The translations under genes and the position numbers were made by a program. DNA of 64,000 bases. Source: Strigamia acuminata. Lineage: Eukaryota; Arthropoda; Chilopoda; Geophilomorpha; Linotaeniidae. Under the pieces are notes generated by a model that searched no databases, was not told the DNA's origin, and worked only from the letters and a program-made list of their open reading frames with translations. This document shows, in pieces, positions 1-12,389 of the stretch. The stretch's first letter is position 1. Every line of letters starts with the position of its first letter. The stretch spans positions 3,187,605-3,251,604 of the forward strand of contig OX442321.1 of the NCBI GenBank assembly GCA_949358305.1, given 5' to 3'.

Positions 1-1211
1 AACACATATTGCAATGGAAAATCGATTTATGGCTTTCATTCAAAACAGTGTCAAGACTCGGGAGACATTGCAGAGTTCAGGTTTCTGCATTAAAATGCAC
101 ATATTTTCTCATTCCCCGAATGGGAAGATAATAGGCCTAGTTTGTGTACATGTCTAAGACACTGAGACGTCCTTGGAACGTCCTGTATGTCATCAGCGTG
201 GGTGGTCCAGCAGTCTGCACAATAAAAAAACTACTAAATCAATTCCGAATTTACATTTTTCCTTTTTTCATCCAACAAATTCGACCACAAAACTGTTCAA
301 AATGCGAGACACAAACCGTTTCTTTCGCGCTGTGCTCGCGCCATGCTTGCAATACGAGTATCGCCATCTAGTGCTCGAATTTCGAACCCCAACTCACCAA
401 TACAAAATGTCGTTGGCTTCGTACCGCTGGTACCGTACCGCCTTACACAAAGCTCTTAATCCAGGCTCCCTTACGAATGCCAGAGCTTCCAACCGCTTCA
501 AATAATAATATATAGTATTCAAGTCCTGTAAAAATAAAAATAATAAACAAAAATTATTATAAATGAATCAAAATAAAAATAAAAACGAAAAAAAAATCCA
601 AAAATTAAATATTTTTAGAAAATGAATTAAATAAAATAAAATAAAATAATCTCAGGTATCTTAAAAATCTTGTACTACAACTTTTATTCAGAAAGGGGAC
701 CATCTAAGATGGCTGCCAGACCTTCAAGGTCAATAGTCTGCAACACAAATGGAAAGAAGAAGAAAAAAATGTAATAAAAATGAAATGGAGAATAAAAGCG
801 GAGTAAAAGCGATTCATTAACCCAAAACAAAGCAGAAATATATAATGTAAATATTCCTTTTGCAAATCTAATTAAACTCCCCAACATCTGCCACGTTCAG
901 GATATTCACCCTTTAATGCCAATGCCTTTCCCCCTCGCTCAGGTATTTTAATTGCTGTCACCTTTCAGCCAAACCCAGAAAAATAAAAAAAATCAATTTT
1001 TAGGGGTAAATAAAAAAATAAAAAATAAAAAAAATAATTTTTAGGAATTAAATTAATTAAATTCCAATTTAAAAAATAAAAACTAAAATTTTTATGCTTT
1101 TTTATCGTTATTTCTAATTTTTAAAATCCGACGGTAATCGCGCGCGCATGCCGCGACGAGTCGACTCGGCGCGGCAGGCGAATCGAATCTCCGTCCAACG
1201 ATCAAACTCAC
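1..1211. other. AT-rich non-coding stretch
   Basis: No exon is supported here. The 530-680 and 970-1110 stretches are A/T-rich simple sequence. Short open frames at 144-505 lack coding character, with no splice context or recognisable motif. It may be intron of the minus-strand candidate gene whose first exon ends at 1212. Confidence 0.5.
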
Positions 1212-1298
1212 TTGATTGTTTCTCTCGTCGGGATGCCTGAGCAAACTGTTGATGAACTGACGGTCAACAAAACCAGCCATAACGGTCAATTGAGGCAT
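1212..1298 (-). CDS. Candidate first coding exon, unknown protein
   Basis: On the minus strand an ATG at 1298 opens a 29-codon frame beginning MPQLTVMAGFVDRQF and ending at CAA followed by a GTGAGT donor (phase 0). A second in-frame ATG at 1280 (MAGFVDRQF) is an equally possible start. The exon is locally GC- and CpG-rich against an AT-rich background, as expected near a promoter, and another candidate first exon points the other way 350 bp off. I do not recognise the protein. The next exon would lie below 1206 and was not identified. Confidence rests only on open frame, donor and base composition. Confidence 0.35.
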
Positions 1299-1646
1299 CA
1301 ATAAACGTATTTGTGTGTCAAGACGATGAAAAATACAAAATATATCTAGAAAAATATAAAAAAACATTTTAAAAATAATAAAATTTTGACAATTCAAGGC
1401 GCGACTTACAAAAGTGCAAGTTTCAACTCCATGTGAATTCCAGTTGTGTTCGTTTGGCCGTCATGTTGATCCGAGTGTTGTGCAGGTTGTTTGACGAGTC
1501 CGGGGAGAGTTGTGAGCAGTCATAGCGTCGTTGGTTGATTTTTTTCGGCTTGTTTGGTCGGTTTTTATCAATTTGGGCAGCGTTAAGTGAATTCGCGGGC
1601 GTGGTTGGTTAGATAGCGAGTGAAAAGTGGTCAGCCGTGGTCGAGG

Positions 1647-1742
1647 ATGAGTCTGGTTTCAAGTGTGTCAGCAGGGCCAGGTCACGGGTGCCTACGGGGC
1701 GCACAAACTACTCTCTACTCGAGGTCGTCAACAGGAGCTCAG
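1647..1742 (+). CDS. Candidate first coding exon, unknown protein
   Basis: ATG at 1647 opens 32 codons starting MSLVSSVSAGPGHG, rich in Ser/Gly, and ending CAG followed by GTAGGA (phase 0 donor). The 200 bases upstream are GC/CpG-rich like a 5' UTR and promoter, while the sequence right after the donor turns into AT-rich repeats typical of introns here. The protein is not recognised and no second exon was found before 9 kb. It could also be noncoding 5' leader with a chance ATG. Confidence 0.35.
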
Positions 1743-1819
1743 GTAGGATGGATGCCAATATAGGCAAATGTAAACAAATGTTGAGGGTGAAAAAACTGGA
1801 ATGGAAAGATTTTTAATTA

Positions 1820-2880
1820 GATTTTATTTTTTTTTTTATTTTTTTTTTTTTTTAGGAAATATAAATAAATGATGGTTTTTATTTATTTATTTTTTTTGTG
1901 AGTTGGGTTTTATAATTTTTCGGATTGGAAATTATGGAAATGTGTGGTGTGGAAAAGTTATTTTTGTTTGGGTTGTTGGTTTTTGTTAGTTTGTTTTGGA
2001 TTTTTGAATTAATTTTTAAATTAATGGTTTTTTTTTTGTCAGAATTTTATAAAGTTTTCCAATTTTTCATAAATTTTCTTTAATTTTTCATGAAATTTTC
2101 CAATTTTTATGAATTTCTCCAATTTTTCATAAATTTCTCCAATTTTTATGAATTTCTCCAATTTTTCATAAATTTCTCCAATATTTCATAAATTTCTCCA
2201 ATTTTTCATAAATTTCTCCTATTTTTCATAAATTTTTCCAATTTCTCATAAATTTATCTAATTTTTCAAAAAAAAATTTTAACATTTCAAATATTTCTTC
2301 AATTTTTCAAAAAAAAATTTTAATTTTTCAAATTTTGTTTCAATTTATCAAAAATTTCATCAATTTTTATTATAACCTTCATAAATTTAATCAACTTTCA
2401 TAAATTTAATCAACCTTTCATTAAAATCTTCTTAAATTTAATTAACCTTTCACAAATTTCCCTAAATATTTAATAAAAATTTCATAAATTTTCATAAATT
2501 TAATTATATTTTCACACATTTAATTAAATTTTCATAAATATTAATTACCGGTAACTGGCCATATAACTTTAATTAAATTTTCACAAATATTAATCAACTT
2601 ACCTACCAAAAAACCCAAAAAACACACCAAAAAAACACCAAAAAACACCAAAAAACAAAATAACACAAAAAAACCAAATAACACGAAAAAACAAAATACA
2701 CCAAAAAACACCAAAATACCCCAAAAAAACACCAAAAATCACCAAAAAACACCCAAAACCATCAAAAAACACCCAAAACCATCAAAAAAACACCCAAAAC
2801 CATCAAAAAACACCCAAAATCATCAAAAAACACCCAAAACCATCAAAAAACACCCAAAACCATCAAAATCATTCATCCGG
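1820..2880. repeat. AT-rich tandem repeats in putative intron
   Basis: Two minisatellite-like blocks. From about 2040 to 2280, roughly 20-bp units of the type aatttttcataaatttctcc repeat with variation. From about 2590 to 2870, roughly 19-bp units of the type caaaaaacacccaaaaccat repeat. The open frames across them are by-products of the repeat. Confidence 0.7.
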
Positions 2881-3838
2881 ATACAAAACCTGTGCATCTA
2901 ATAATCCATTTACACTTTCCAACACACTCCAAACTAATGAGGTCAAATCAAACTCGAATCCATCACAAAACGGCACTCTCCTTCCCATTCCTTGTCACGA
3001 ACTTCAAAACTCAACGACCCGCCTTTCACAAAAATGTGCAAAAATCATACATATTCCACTCACTCCTTTCAAAAAAACCAGTTCGAAGAAACGACAAGAA
3101 ACCTTTCTAAAAATCGAGTTCATTCATCCCCCCCCAAAAAAAACACAACAGGAAAAATCTTTCTTCTATTTTTCTAACCAAATAACACAAATTAAAAAAA
3201 TTAAAAAAAAAATAAAAATTAAAAAAAAAAATCTATTTAATGCAACTTTTTCTCACCCATTGTGAGCGCCTGACATACATTAGAATTGTAAATCAGGTCT
3301 TTGTCATCATGTTTTTTTCTCTCGTTTTTTCCCATCATTTCATAGTCCTAAATCAGACCCATTTATTTAAACCATTTTTTCACGCATGGGAAGAAGAGAT
3401 AGTGCAAGTGAAATATCCTAATTAAGCCTAATTAATTTATCAAGAGAGAAATTTGTTTCCTCCCTATTTAGTAATTTGATTGCACAATTATGCTTCAAAT
3501 TTCCTAATTTAAATTTTTTTTTTTAAATTAAAATGTAAAATTAAACTAAATTGGTTTAAAACAAGCTTGCAAAGCTATTTGGGATCATAAAACAAGTTAT
3601 TATGGGTTCGTAAAGTTCATTTAACTTTCATTAAATGTTGAAATGCAATGCAAAGTGTGCAATATAGAAAACAAGATGCCAGTTTTAGCACTCAAGAAAT
3701 GGGTATTTCCCTTACTGAAAGGAAATTGTAAGAAAGTTTAGGGGTTTGTTTAGCGGATGTTTGGTTTTACGGTGGGGCAAAGACTAATCAATAAGCGCTG
3801 TTGGAATGTATGCACTGCAGAACGTGTGGGTTAGTTTT
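2881..3838. other. No gene seen
   Basis: AT-rich sequence with poly-A/T runs (3120-3240). The short plus-strand frames at 2892-3177 have no coding features and follow the repeat composition. Confidence 0.5.
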
Positions 3839-3854
3839 TTAGTCGGAAATTAGG

Positions 3855-4330
3855 GAAAAATTAAAAAAAATGTGACAAATTTTTGAAAATTTTGAAATTT
3901 TGTGACGAATTTTTGAAAATTTTGACATTTTGTGACAAATTTGAGAAAAATGTGAAATGTTGTAACAAATTTGAGAAAAATTTGAAATATTATTGTGACA
4001 AATTTGAGAAAAATTTGAAATATTATTGTGACAAATTTGAGAAAAATTTGAAATATTATTGTGACAAATTTGAGAAAAATTTGAAATATTATTGTGACAA
4101 ATTTGAGAAAAATTTGAAATATTATTGTGACAAATTTTAGATATTGCTAAAAAATTGTGACAAATATTAGATATTGCTAAAAAATTGTGACAAATATTAG
4201 AAATTACTGACGAATTTTTTATCAATTTTGACAAAATTGAGAAATTTTTGAGAAATTTTTGAGAAATTTAAGAGAAATTTTTGAGAAATTTAAAAGAAAT
4301 TTTAGAAAATTTTTTGATACATTTTGACAA
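3855..4330. repeat. 33-bp tandem repeat (gacaaatttgag type)
   Basis: Between about 3960 and 4135 a near-perfect 33-bp unit containing gacaaatttgagaaaaattt and a tattattgt spacer repeats at least five times. Degenerate copies lie on either side. The unit length is a multiple of three, so both strands stay open (YYCDKFEKNLK-type peptide on plus). These frames are not real genes. Confidence 0.85.
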
Positions 4331-5790
4331 AATCGAGAAATAACTATTGAACAGCCTATCGTTAATGTTGTAGACACACACCATCAATCACTACCAATGT
4401 CTAATTTGGCACCATTTCCAACGACCTCTTAATTGCCTTTCATTCAGCATCATTACTATGGTCATTGACAGCTGAAGCCAATACACATCCATTAAGCAAA
4501 CTCATTTAAACATGCAAATTAACCACTCAACTTAAACACCAATTTCCTATACCCCAAAACACAAACAAAAAAAATAAAATAAATCAAAACCAACTCTAAT
4601 TACAATAATCCATCCCAAGCACAATAAAAACAACATTGAAACCTGAGAAAAACCTTCAACCAAATCAACCCCACAAATCAAACAACAACAATGGCAACCA
4701 AATATATCTCCCTTCAACCACCACTGCGCATGTCCATACACCTAAAACAACACACAGACTCCACACCCCATTTTTTAAACTTCCCATCCATTTTATTAAT
4801 TTCAAGACACATCTTCCAATTGACCGCAAACATCGATCACCGCGCGAGCCTCCAATAGTAGCCGCGGCTGAGACACCACGAATACCGTATTTTTGCAAAA
4901 GTACGGCATTGTTTCCGAGGAGTTGTACATTTCTAAACTCTATTCCAAAAAGTACTTGAAATACTCCTATTGGTTGGGAGATTCATAACACCAGTATAAA
5001 TGTAAAAAAAGAAAAACCAAAATTGTAATTTTCGACAAAAATGGCAGTTTTGAATAAAAGCCGCGGCTCTTAATCTATAAAATACGATACTTGAAAAAAG
5101 CCGATAAAATGTCATATTTACACAGGAGCTTATTCTCGCTTTTGATATATTTACCTTTATCTAGCTTGGAGGAATTGATGTTGTGTGAGAAAACATCAAC
5201 TATCTTGGGACAGATAGGAGGCACCTCCTGCATAGTCGTTTGCACAGGACAAAGAATGCAAACTCAAATGGTTTGGCATCTGCATCCAGCTGCTGTGTCT
5301 TCTAGATAATGGTATGGAGAATGTGCAGCGAAGAATACCAGGGGGTGTCATTTCAACTTTCCATACTTTTTTTCTTTCTTTTTATATTTTTCTTTCCTGG
5401 AGCTGGTTTAATTTTCCCTTTTTATATTTTTAGTTTCAACTCAATTGAATGTTAATGCAGTGACATACTTTACTTCAAAAAAGGTAATAATGTGCATGTT
5501 GCTTAAAGCTGCTTGCTAAATGAGTTTGTTCTATTGTTCTAGATTAACTTCCAGAATGATGTGTGCAAATGAGGTTGCCATCTGTTGGGGAAAATCGAAA
5601 CCAAATGCATTTCTTATTCCATTCTACTTTTTTTGCCTGTTCCTAGGAAACAATCTACTAAATAGATGTGCTGGATTCTTTCGAAGTAGTTATTTTGTGA
5701 CACTTCTTCGACCATCTACCGAACGGCAGCTCAAAACCCGTAAGAGCTAGGTGTCTGAAAGTTTGGAAATATACTCAAAGTTACCACAAT
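4331..5790. other. Intergenic with a degenerate TIR-element fragment
   Basis: No supported gene. About 4840-5090 holds a fragment related, in inverted orientation, to the element at 49074-49613: shared pieces include tagtagccgcggctgagaca, gaataccgtatttttgcaaa and a ttaatctataaaatacga end. The rest is plain AT-rich sequence. Confidence 0.45.
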
Positions 5791-6030
5791 GTTGTCCTAA
5801 CTCCTATTGGTTGAGCTATCTCACTGATGTAGTGGCACAAAAAAGTAGTCCATAACACCAGAATTGTAATCAAACTCCAGACATTGTGATCGATTACCTC
5901 TAAAAACCAAATCTTTGGTAAACGAGATCTCCGAGATCGAGATTACGAGACAAGCAAGATCTGGAAGTATAGAACACAACTACTTTTCCGCACAGTAGAG
6001 CAGTCCCCAGTTAGGCGTAATCTGGCTTAG
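5790..6030. repeat. Dispersed repeat (tgtagtg..caccagaattg family)
   Basis: Shares long stretches such as gtagtggcacaaaaaagtag and caccagaattgtaatc with 42945-43090. It has weaker relatives at 11805-11900 and 40530-40640. Likely a short nonautonomous mobile element; ends were not defined. Confidence 0.5.
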
Positions 6031-7962
6031 CCATCAAAATCCGAGCGACGGATTTATAGAGATACCGATTTTTTGCACGTTAAAATCGATGTAGCTCATA
6101 AACGGCAAAAGTTACAATAGGTCAGAAGTCGGCAATTAATTTTAAGTGGGGTCCGGATACTATTGAAAATTTTTATCGAGGTCCAATAAAAAAAAACTCA
6201 TAATACTTACTAGTTTTAAATTTTTATTTTGACTCATCCCAATAAACACACACAACCCAAAAAATAAAAATAAAACCTAAAAAAAACAAAAAAAAAAAAC
6301 AGGAAAAACAAGAGAAAAAAACACCGAAAACCCCAAAAAAAACCGAGGGAAAAACGTCGCTAAAACCGCGTTCCGAATATAAAACGAAGAAATACAGTAG
6401 TGTATTTTCCCAAAAATAAAGAAAAATGACATCAAGGAAGTGACATCACAAACACCTAAAACACTTAAAACACGACTTTTTGAATGCGGCTAGTAAATCC
6501 GGTCTGCGAGCAACATCGATAATTTAATGACACCGCTTGTCGATTTCATTTCCCACAAGTGCTAGCAGCACTTAAAAACCTAATTTACATTTTAATCTTC
6601 AAACAAAAAGTTTAAAAATTCAAACATGTTTAATTAAGGCTTTTAACTTCCTGTGTCTTTTCATTCACAAAAAAATTCTTCTACCATAAAATCAAAGACA
6701 CCTTTCTGTAGCACTAAAAGGAAATAAGGAGGTTGCTTTTGTAAGCATTTTTCCAATGAAATGACATTGAATCATTTCCAATTCTCACATGATTCATTCA
6801 AGACCACTTTGAATTTTATTCACTGCTATTTTATATCTAAAAAAAAAAAAAATCCAAACCAATAAAAATAAAAAAATAAAACAGATAATAAAAGTCATAG
6901 CAATCTTGACATGCAAACCAATTCAACACCTGCAGAGTTAATTCTACAAAGGTTAAAGTCCTAATGCAATCAGCAACTTTTTCTCTGCATCCATGACTCA
7001 CCTATTAATTCATTTTCACAAACAAGATACAAAAAAAAAACTAGGCCTAACTGGAAACCTGCTCACAGGCTTGATTCTTTTCTTTCCTGAGGATACTTAA
7101 AGCCTATCACTAATAAACTGTGATTTTGATTTGGGTCACCAGTCTTGAATATGATGCAGAAATACATTTAACTTAATTTGAGTGTAATCAACTTTTTCCT
7201 AGAAATCAAATTTTTGGGTTAAGAGTCTTTTTTATGTCATATTCTTTTCTTAACAATTGTTTTTCATGAATTTCAAGCAGAAGGAAATGGAAGAACAGTT
7301 GTCGGACTTCCCGAAAAGTTTTACGGTGTTTGGTAAAATTTGAATATTGTACATTCCATTCTTTTGCAGAGATTTGTTTTATTTATGATATGTATCCACA
7401 TGGATATTTAGATGGGAAAATGTGATATAGAGAGATAACATACATGTGAACTTTTCAAGCCCCTTCTCATTGCTGGCAATGAATCTCATTATGGATCAAT
7501 ACAAGGAAGTGAAGAATACTATACAGGAACACTCAATCATCTTGATTAACCTGTTTGTTTTGATTAGAATGTGTTAATTGGTCTACTTAAAAATAATCAG
7601 GACTAATCAGTGCAATCCTAAAGCTGACTGGATGCACCAAACCTTGAAGAGGAGGTTAGTATTCAAGGAATGTGAGTCTTTAGCAATACTAACATGTTTC
7701 TTGCTACATTTTTTCACTGTTTGGTATATTACATTCAAATTCCTTCTGTTGTCTTTTGATTAAACTGAATTGATACAATTTCTTATTGTAGTTCAGTTTA
7801 TGTCACTATGTATGGTATGTTAATTTTACATAGACTCAAACACTGCATCTTCCACAAAAGTCTTTCGATCTTTCGATCATTGTCAGTAGCATGTTCTACC
7901 ACAAACCTCAATACACTAGACTGCGATAGGTGGTGCTGCAATTACTAGCATAGCTAATACAC
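6031..7962. other. No gene seen
   Basis: AT-rich sequence with A-runs near 6280-6310 and 6840-6880. No exon with convincing frame and splice sites on either strand. Confidence 0.5.
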
Positions 7963-8446
7963 AGTTTGCGGCAGGTACTTTTCTCTTATAAAAATCCCCG
8001 TTAATCCTATAAGTATAGTGGATAACTTATAACTCTACCGGAGCTTACACTATAACGGAAAATAGCGTAGCCAATCTGGTAGTTTTCCACTATTTACGTC
8101 ACTGACTAAAAACCCGGATTAGCATTGACCTCTTTCGCCGCCATTTTGAATTCTCCGCTTCATTCATGCGCGGAGCACATGTTACGATTTATCTAATTGT
8201 TTGTGCTTTTAATTCTTTTAAATTCACAGTAATAAAGTTGTAGCATTGTATTTCAACAGTTAAAAAAAATAAATTTTTTCTTTTTATGCTAATGAGACAT
8301 TACTAGTTTCGGTAATCACAAAGTTAACTCTAATTTTATAACTTTGTCGTATAACTTAAAACTTCAACCGCAACCCACTTGTACCTTACACTAAATATAG
8401 TGTAAAAAATGTCATAATTGTAAGGGAAAAGTACCTGCCGCAAACT
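7963..8446. mobile_element. MITE-like TIR element (AGTTTGCGG family)
   Basis: Terminal inverted repeats: AGTTTGCGGCAGGTACTTTT at the left end, and its complement ending caaact at the right end, preceded by taaggga. The interior has no open frame beyond noise. A related element with AGAGTTTGCGGGATGCA ends lies at 56069-56568, so the family is dispersed. Confidence 0.7.
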
Positions 8447-9261
8447 ATGTAATAACAAAAACAATAATATATAATTAATACCAAGATTTTAAACTAGCAA
8501 TATCTTTCTTATGACTATTAACATTTCCATTAGAAAATTCTGCAGTCTAATCCTGCCACTCTTTCGGCTTTTCAACGAAGACTTTTCTCATAAAAAATTC
8601 ACTCAAAGTGTTTCGTGGACAGAATGCTTGATAAAACAGAATTCAAAATACCCTTTCACTTAAGTGGAACTCTTTAGGCACCCCGCCCAAATGTCGTGGG
8701 CGAGCAGTAAACATTGAGGCCAACTACATATGCAGTAGCAATTGTTTTTGTTGACTGCAGCATTTGTTTGGCAGTGACATGCAAATTGCATACCGGTATA
8801 TACTCACTTCAAGTGGCCACACAGCAAAACAAGTTATTCCAAAGGCCAAGGATTTTATTTCCTTTCAAATATCATAAAGCGGTCCAACTGCGATCCATAT
8901 TATACCACGTGGTATGGGTTAGGGACCGGCAATTGGCTATTGGTATTCGGAAACCTCTCTGCTGACCTGAAGCACTTTTATACATTATTGCAATGTTCTT
9001 CCATTTCTCAAATGCAATTTTTAATGTAATGAGATTGGAACAAGCTCAGCATGTAGATCAGTTGTGTGACAATCTGACTTTAGTATTGCGTTTTAAAGCA
9101 TTTTCATCGCTGTGACTCCTCTGATTTACATCAATAGAAGTCTCTGAAGTGACCAAAACGTCACTCAAAAAGTTATGTCACTAAAATGGAACAAAAATAT
9201 GTTAGATGAACGGACAGTAACAACATTCAATGCTTTACATGTTTCCATATTTCAAACCAAA
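8447..9261. other. No gene seen
   Basis: An 83-codon plus-strand frame (8714-8965) has no recognisable domain or splice context and is left uncalled. Confidence 0.45.
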
Positions 9262-9263
9262 TA

Positions 9264-9613
9264 CCGTACTGCCTTGAACAATGGCCTGGGCGTTTAATTT
9301 TTTTTTCGACTCGCCCGCCAAGCGCTTATTCAAAACCAGGCGATTATTTAAGCCAGGTCTCTATCCAAAAAAAAAGTTGCTGACTCCGAACGTTTCGTTT
9401 GTTGAGGTTTCGTCCGTCGAAGTTTCCTCCAAAAGGCTACTAAAAACCGTTTTTAATAACCGTTTTTAAAGTATTTTCCGGTTAACCTGGCGTTTAAACG
9501 CGCCCGGCGTTTATTTGAGGCCGGCGCTTATTGGTTTTTCGAGTGGCAGTTGCCAGGCGCTTAATCAAGAGTCGGCGCTTAATTGCACCCGGCCATTGTT
9601 CAAGGCAGTACGG
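9264..9613. mobile_element. TA-flanked TIR element (CCGTACTGCC ends)
   Basis: The left end ccgtactgccttgaacaatg and the right end, its complement cattgttcaaggcagtacgg, are flanked by TA on both sides (9262-9263 and 9614-9615). TA target duplication and lack of coding capacity fit a Tc1/mariner-type nonautonomous element of 350 bp. An internal gcgcttaat motif is also repeated in inverted form. Confidence 0.75.
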
Positions 9614-9774
9614 TAGCCAAAAACAGTAAAACTTTCAAAATGAGATCGTTTTTGGGCAAATTAAAAAAAGCCTACATTCAGTTTCAAACATTATTGCCAC
9701 CAGTAGAAAGAGCGTAAAATTCTGCATAGGAAACATGTTTTAAACATTCAAATCAGTTTGGTTTTGACCAAGAA

Positions 9775-10967
9775 ACTAAATATTAAAAACATGATGATGG
9801 CTTCCCTGCATGGCAATAATAGGTAATGGTTTCAGACATTTTAGAGTTAAGACTATTATTATCAAAAATATTATTATAAAAATTTTATAGATAAGTGTGC
9901 ATTATAAATTAATAAAATGAATTAATGATTGTGTACACTCAATTTGGAGAAATTATCCTTATTTAAAGAGTCATTATACTATAGCTAATTATAAACAATA
10001 TATTCATTAGAGGTTCCACCTGTTGAATGTTATAGTTGCAGCGTTAGAGACTCGTTAGTTTAAAAGAAGCATATGTTTGAAAATCAGAATCTTTTTCTTC
10101 TGAACCACATCAGGGTAAGTTTTAATTTACTTGACATACAGCAGATTTAATATCTGAGAAATTCCTTCACTTTGAGCCTTTTCTTGGGAATGTGATGCAT
10201 GCTTTTGGTCCTTAACCCTATAAGTACCAAACTAAAAACAATCCCTTACTCACCCAAACCCAGTCATTTTTTACTCAACGTCAAAGAAATTTTCATGTTT
10301 ATGAAGAAATTTAAGCAATTTGGTATTTGTCGAAAGGGAGTGTCAAAAATAATTGAGATTGTATTCAGAAGTAGTGGGCTTACGAGGAATTTTTAGAAAA
10401 AGATTTTTCGAACTTTTAAATCCATTATATGAGCTTAAAAGAAAATACATGAAATTTCAGAAAGAAAATCCCTTTAGTTGTTGAGAAAAAAATTAAAAAG
10501 ACTCTTCGAGGGCAAAATTGACCCAAGATTGGGGTGAGGAGTGTCAATTTCCATGTGAATAATATTTACTATTTTAATTTGCTTTCAGCTTGGAAACATG
10601 TTGAGAAAAACTTTGGTGTTCTTGTATTTGTGCTGCATGATTAATTGCGTTATCGATGAAGGTAAGTTTGATACAGACACTCTACGAAAGCACAAACTGA
10701 AATAAAAATTAGAAGAAAAAAAAAAATAATTCATTCACTCGTGATCTCCCCCAAAGAAAACTCAAACTTGGTTGCCTCAATGCTTAGGCGGTACCAAGCA
10801 GTCGTCAGAACCAAAGGGGGCACCAATAAAACATTAATTAACTGTTTTGTTTGCAAATTACGGCCAAAAAGTTTGTGTGGATGGACAATTTTTTTAAAAA
10901 ACTCTCACTTTTTATTTCAAATAGTAAAAAGTGAATTTTCAATGAAAAACAAGTAAAAATCTGTAAT
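9775..10967 (+). pseudogene. Orphan copy of signal-peptide exon of the Cys-rich gene
   Basis: This is the first of three copies of the 5' unit of the secreted Cys-rich gene (others at 12390-13890 and 19930-21640). It has a 5' leader exon ending cacatcagg|gtaagt near 10113, and a coding exon 10598-10661 (MLRKTLVFLYLCCMINC then VIDEG) preceded by a tttcag acceptor and followed by GTAAG in phase 1. Relative to the other copies an in-frame run of five codons (GADID in them) is lost. No exons 2-4 follow before the next 5' unit at 13335, so it is an orphan. It could still act as an alternative first exon spliced to exon 2 at 14551, because phase is kept. Confidence 0.55.
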
Positions 10968-11550
10968 AAGCTTGTTAACCCGATCCGATCCGATCCGCCA
11001 ATCCGCGGATTTGATCCGCTCGGATCGGATGCGGATTTTTTTCGATTGATACGCCTGCGGATCCTTGCGGATCGGATGGGTGACCAATCCGAGCCATCAA
11101 TCCGTGGATCGGATTGGGCGAATCCGCGGACTGATCCAAGCAATCCGCCATTTAAAAAAAATAAATTTAACGTGTTTTTTTTCGAATAACAACGGAATTA
11201 CAACTGTTTACAATACAATTAACATACATGTTACAGTATACTGCTGCACAAGCGCAACGAAAACGTAATGGTTGCATCGTTTATTCGTTCGTATCGTCGT
11301 AAAAAAGTTCAAACTTAGCGGCGCTAAGTTTGAACTTTTGGCTTAATGCTTCTCAGCACCGAAAGAAAGACAAAGAACAACATCTGCGGATTGATCCGCA
11401 ATCCGCGGATTGATTGCGAATCGGATCGGATCGGATCGGCTGATCTGGGAATGCGGATCGGATCGGATCCGCATTTTCCAATCCGCACTATTTTCAGATC
11501 GGATGCGGATTGGCCAGAAATCCGATCCAATCTGATCCGTTAACAAGCTT
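10968..11550. mobile_element. TIR element with 10-bp target duplication (MULE-like)
   Basis: Ends are AAGCTTGTTAAC and its complement GTTAACAAGCTT, flanked by the identical 10-mer aatctgtaat at 10958-10967 and 11551-11560. The subterminal parts are degenerate gatccgatccg tandem repeats in inverted arrangement. The centre carries an 18-bp-arm hairpin around 11304-11340. No transposase frame. A 9-11 bp duplication suggests a Mutator-like nonautonomous element. It is absent from the corresponding place in the other 5' units. Confidence 0.75.
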
Positions 11551-11560
11551 AATCTGTAAT

Positions 11561-12389
11561 GCATAAAAGCATTACATCCTAGACTTCTAAACCCCACCCC
11601 CCTTTCTACACTTTTCTATATAGAAATACATCTGTCCGTCTGTCATTTCCGGTACCAGTTTGTAAAACCAGTTTTTATTTAAACCGGAAGTCGGAGAAAT
11701 ACGAAAAATTCCTTAGGCACCTACTGAAGGTATGCTGAGTTCATTGCCGTTGTCCGTTTGGCTCTATACACTTTACACACTCAAGAGGAGACCTGGAATC
11801 TTGGCTCCCATTGGCCGAGCCATTTCACTTGTGTAATGATACATAAAAAAAGACCCAAAACACCAGAATTGGATTATACAGGTATACAGATATAAATAGA
11901 AGTACAAACATTGCAATAGATTTTCTGTCCTGATAAAGCAATCAATCAACTTAACGGACATGCATTTTAAAATAAAAAAGCATAAAACTTTATTTTTAAA
12001 ATGAAAATTACTTTTTATTTTAGAGTAACATTAAATGTACATCATTTCAATCATTATAGGGAACTACTTTTCCTCATAGCAGAAGTTCTGAGTAATCAGA
12101 CTAGGCCAAGCTGAACGGCAAAGTAAGGGGGCTCACAGTATTGAGCACGGTCCTCACTTTGACGAATTTTGTCCGTTCCAAGCGCAGTAAGACGCTTTGG
12201 GCGACCTGGACTGTTACCACAGTGAAAAAATAATAAAATTAAAAAAATTTCAATTGTGGTGTAGTGTCTCGTGATGTATCAAAGGAATAGTCAGCAAAAT
12301 TCAGATTTAAAAAAAAAATTTCACAGAAAAATAATAATTTTTTAAAAAATGGTCTCACAAAAAGACCCATTTTAAGGTTGGAAGGGTAA
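11561..12389. other. Intergenic with a dispersed repeat copy
   Basis: No gene. Positions 11805-11900 match the ccattggccgagccatttca / tgtgtaatgatac dispersed repeat also seen at 40530-40640. Confidence 0.45.

Noticed and set aside
2590-2870. CRISPR-like array
   Set aside because: Units are contiguous without unique spacers, in a eukaryotic setting; a plain minisatellite.
11065-11543. Several short overlapping ORFs with RIGSD-type peptides
   Set aside because: Generated by gatccg repeats in the ends of a TIR element.
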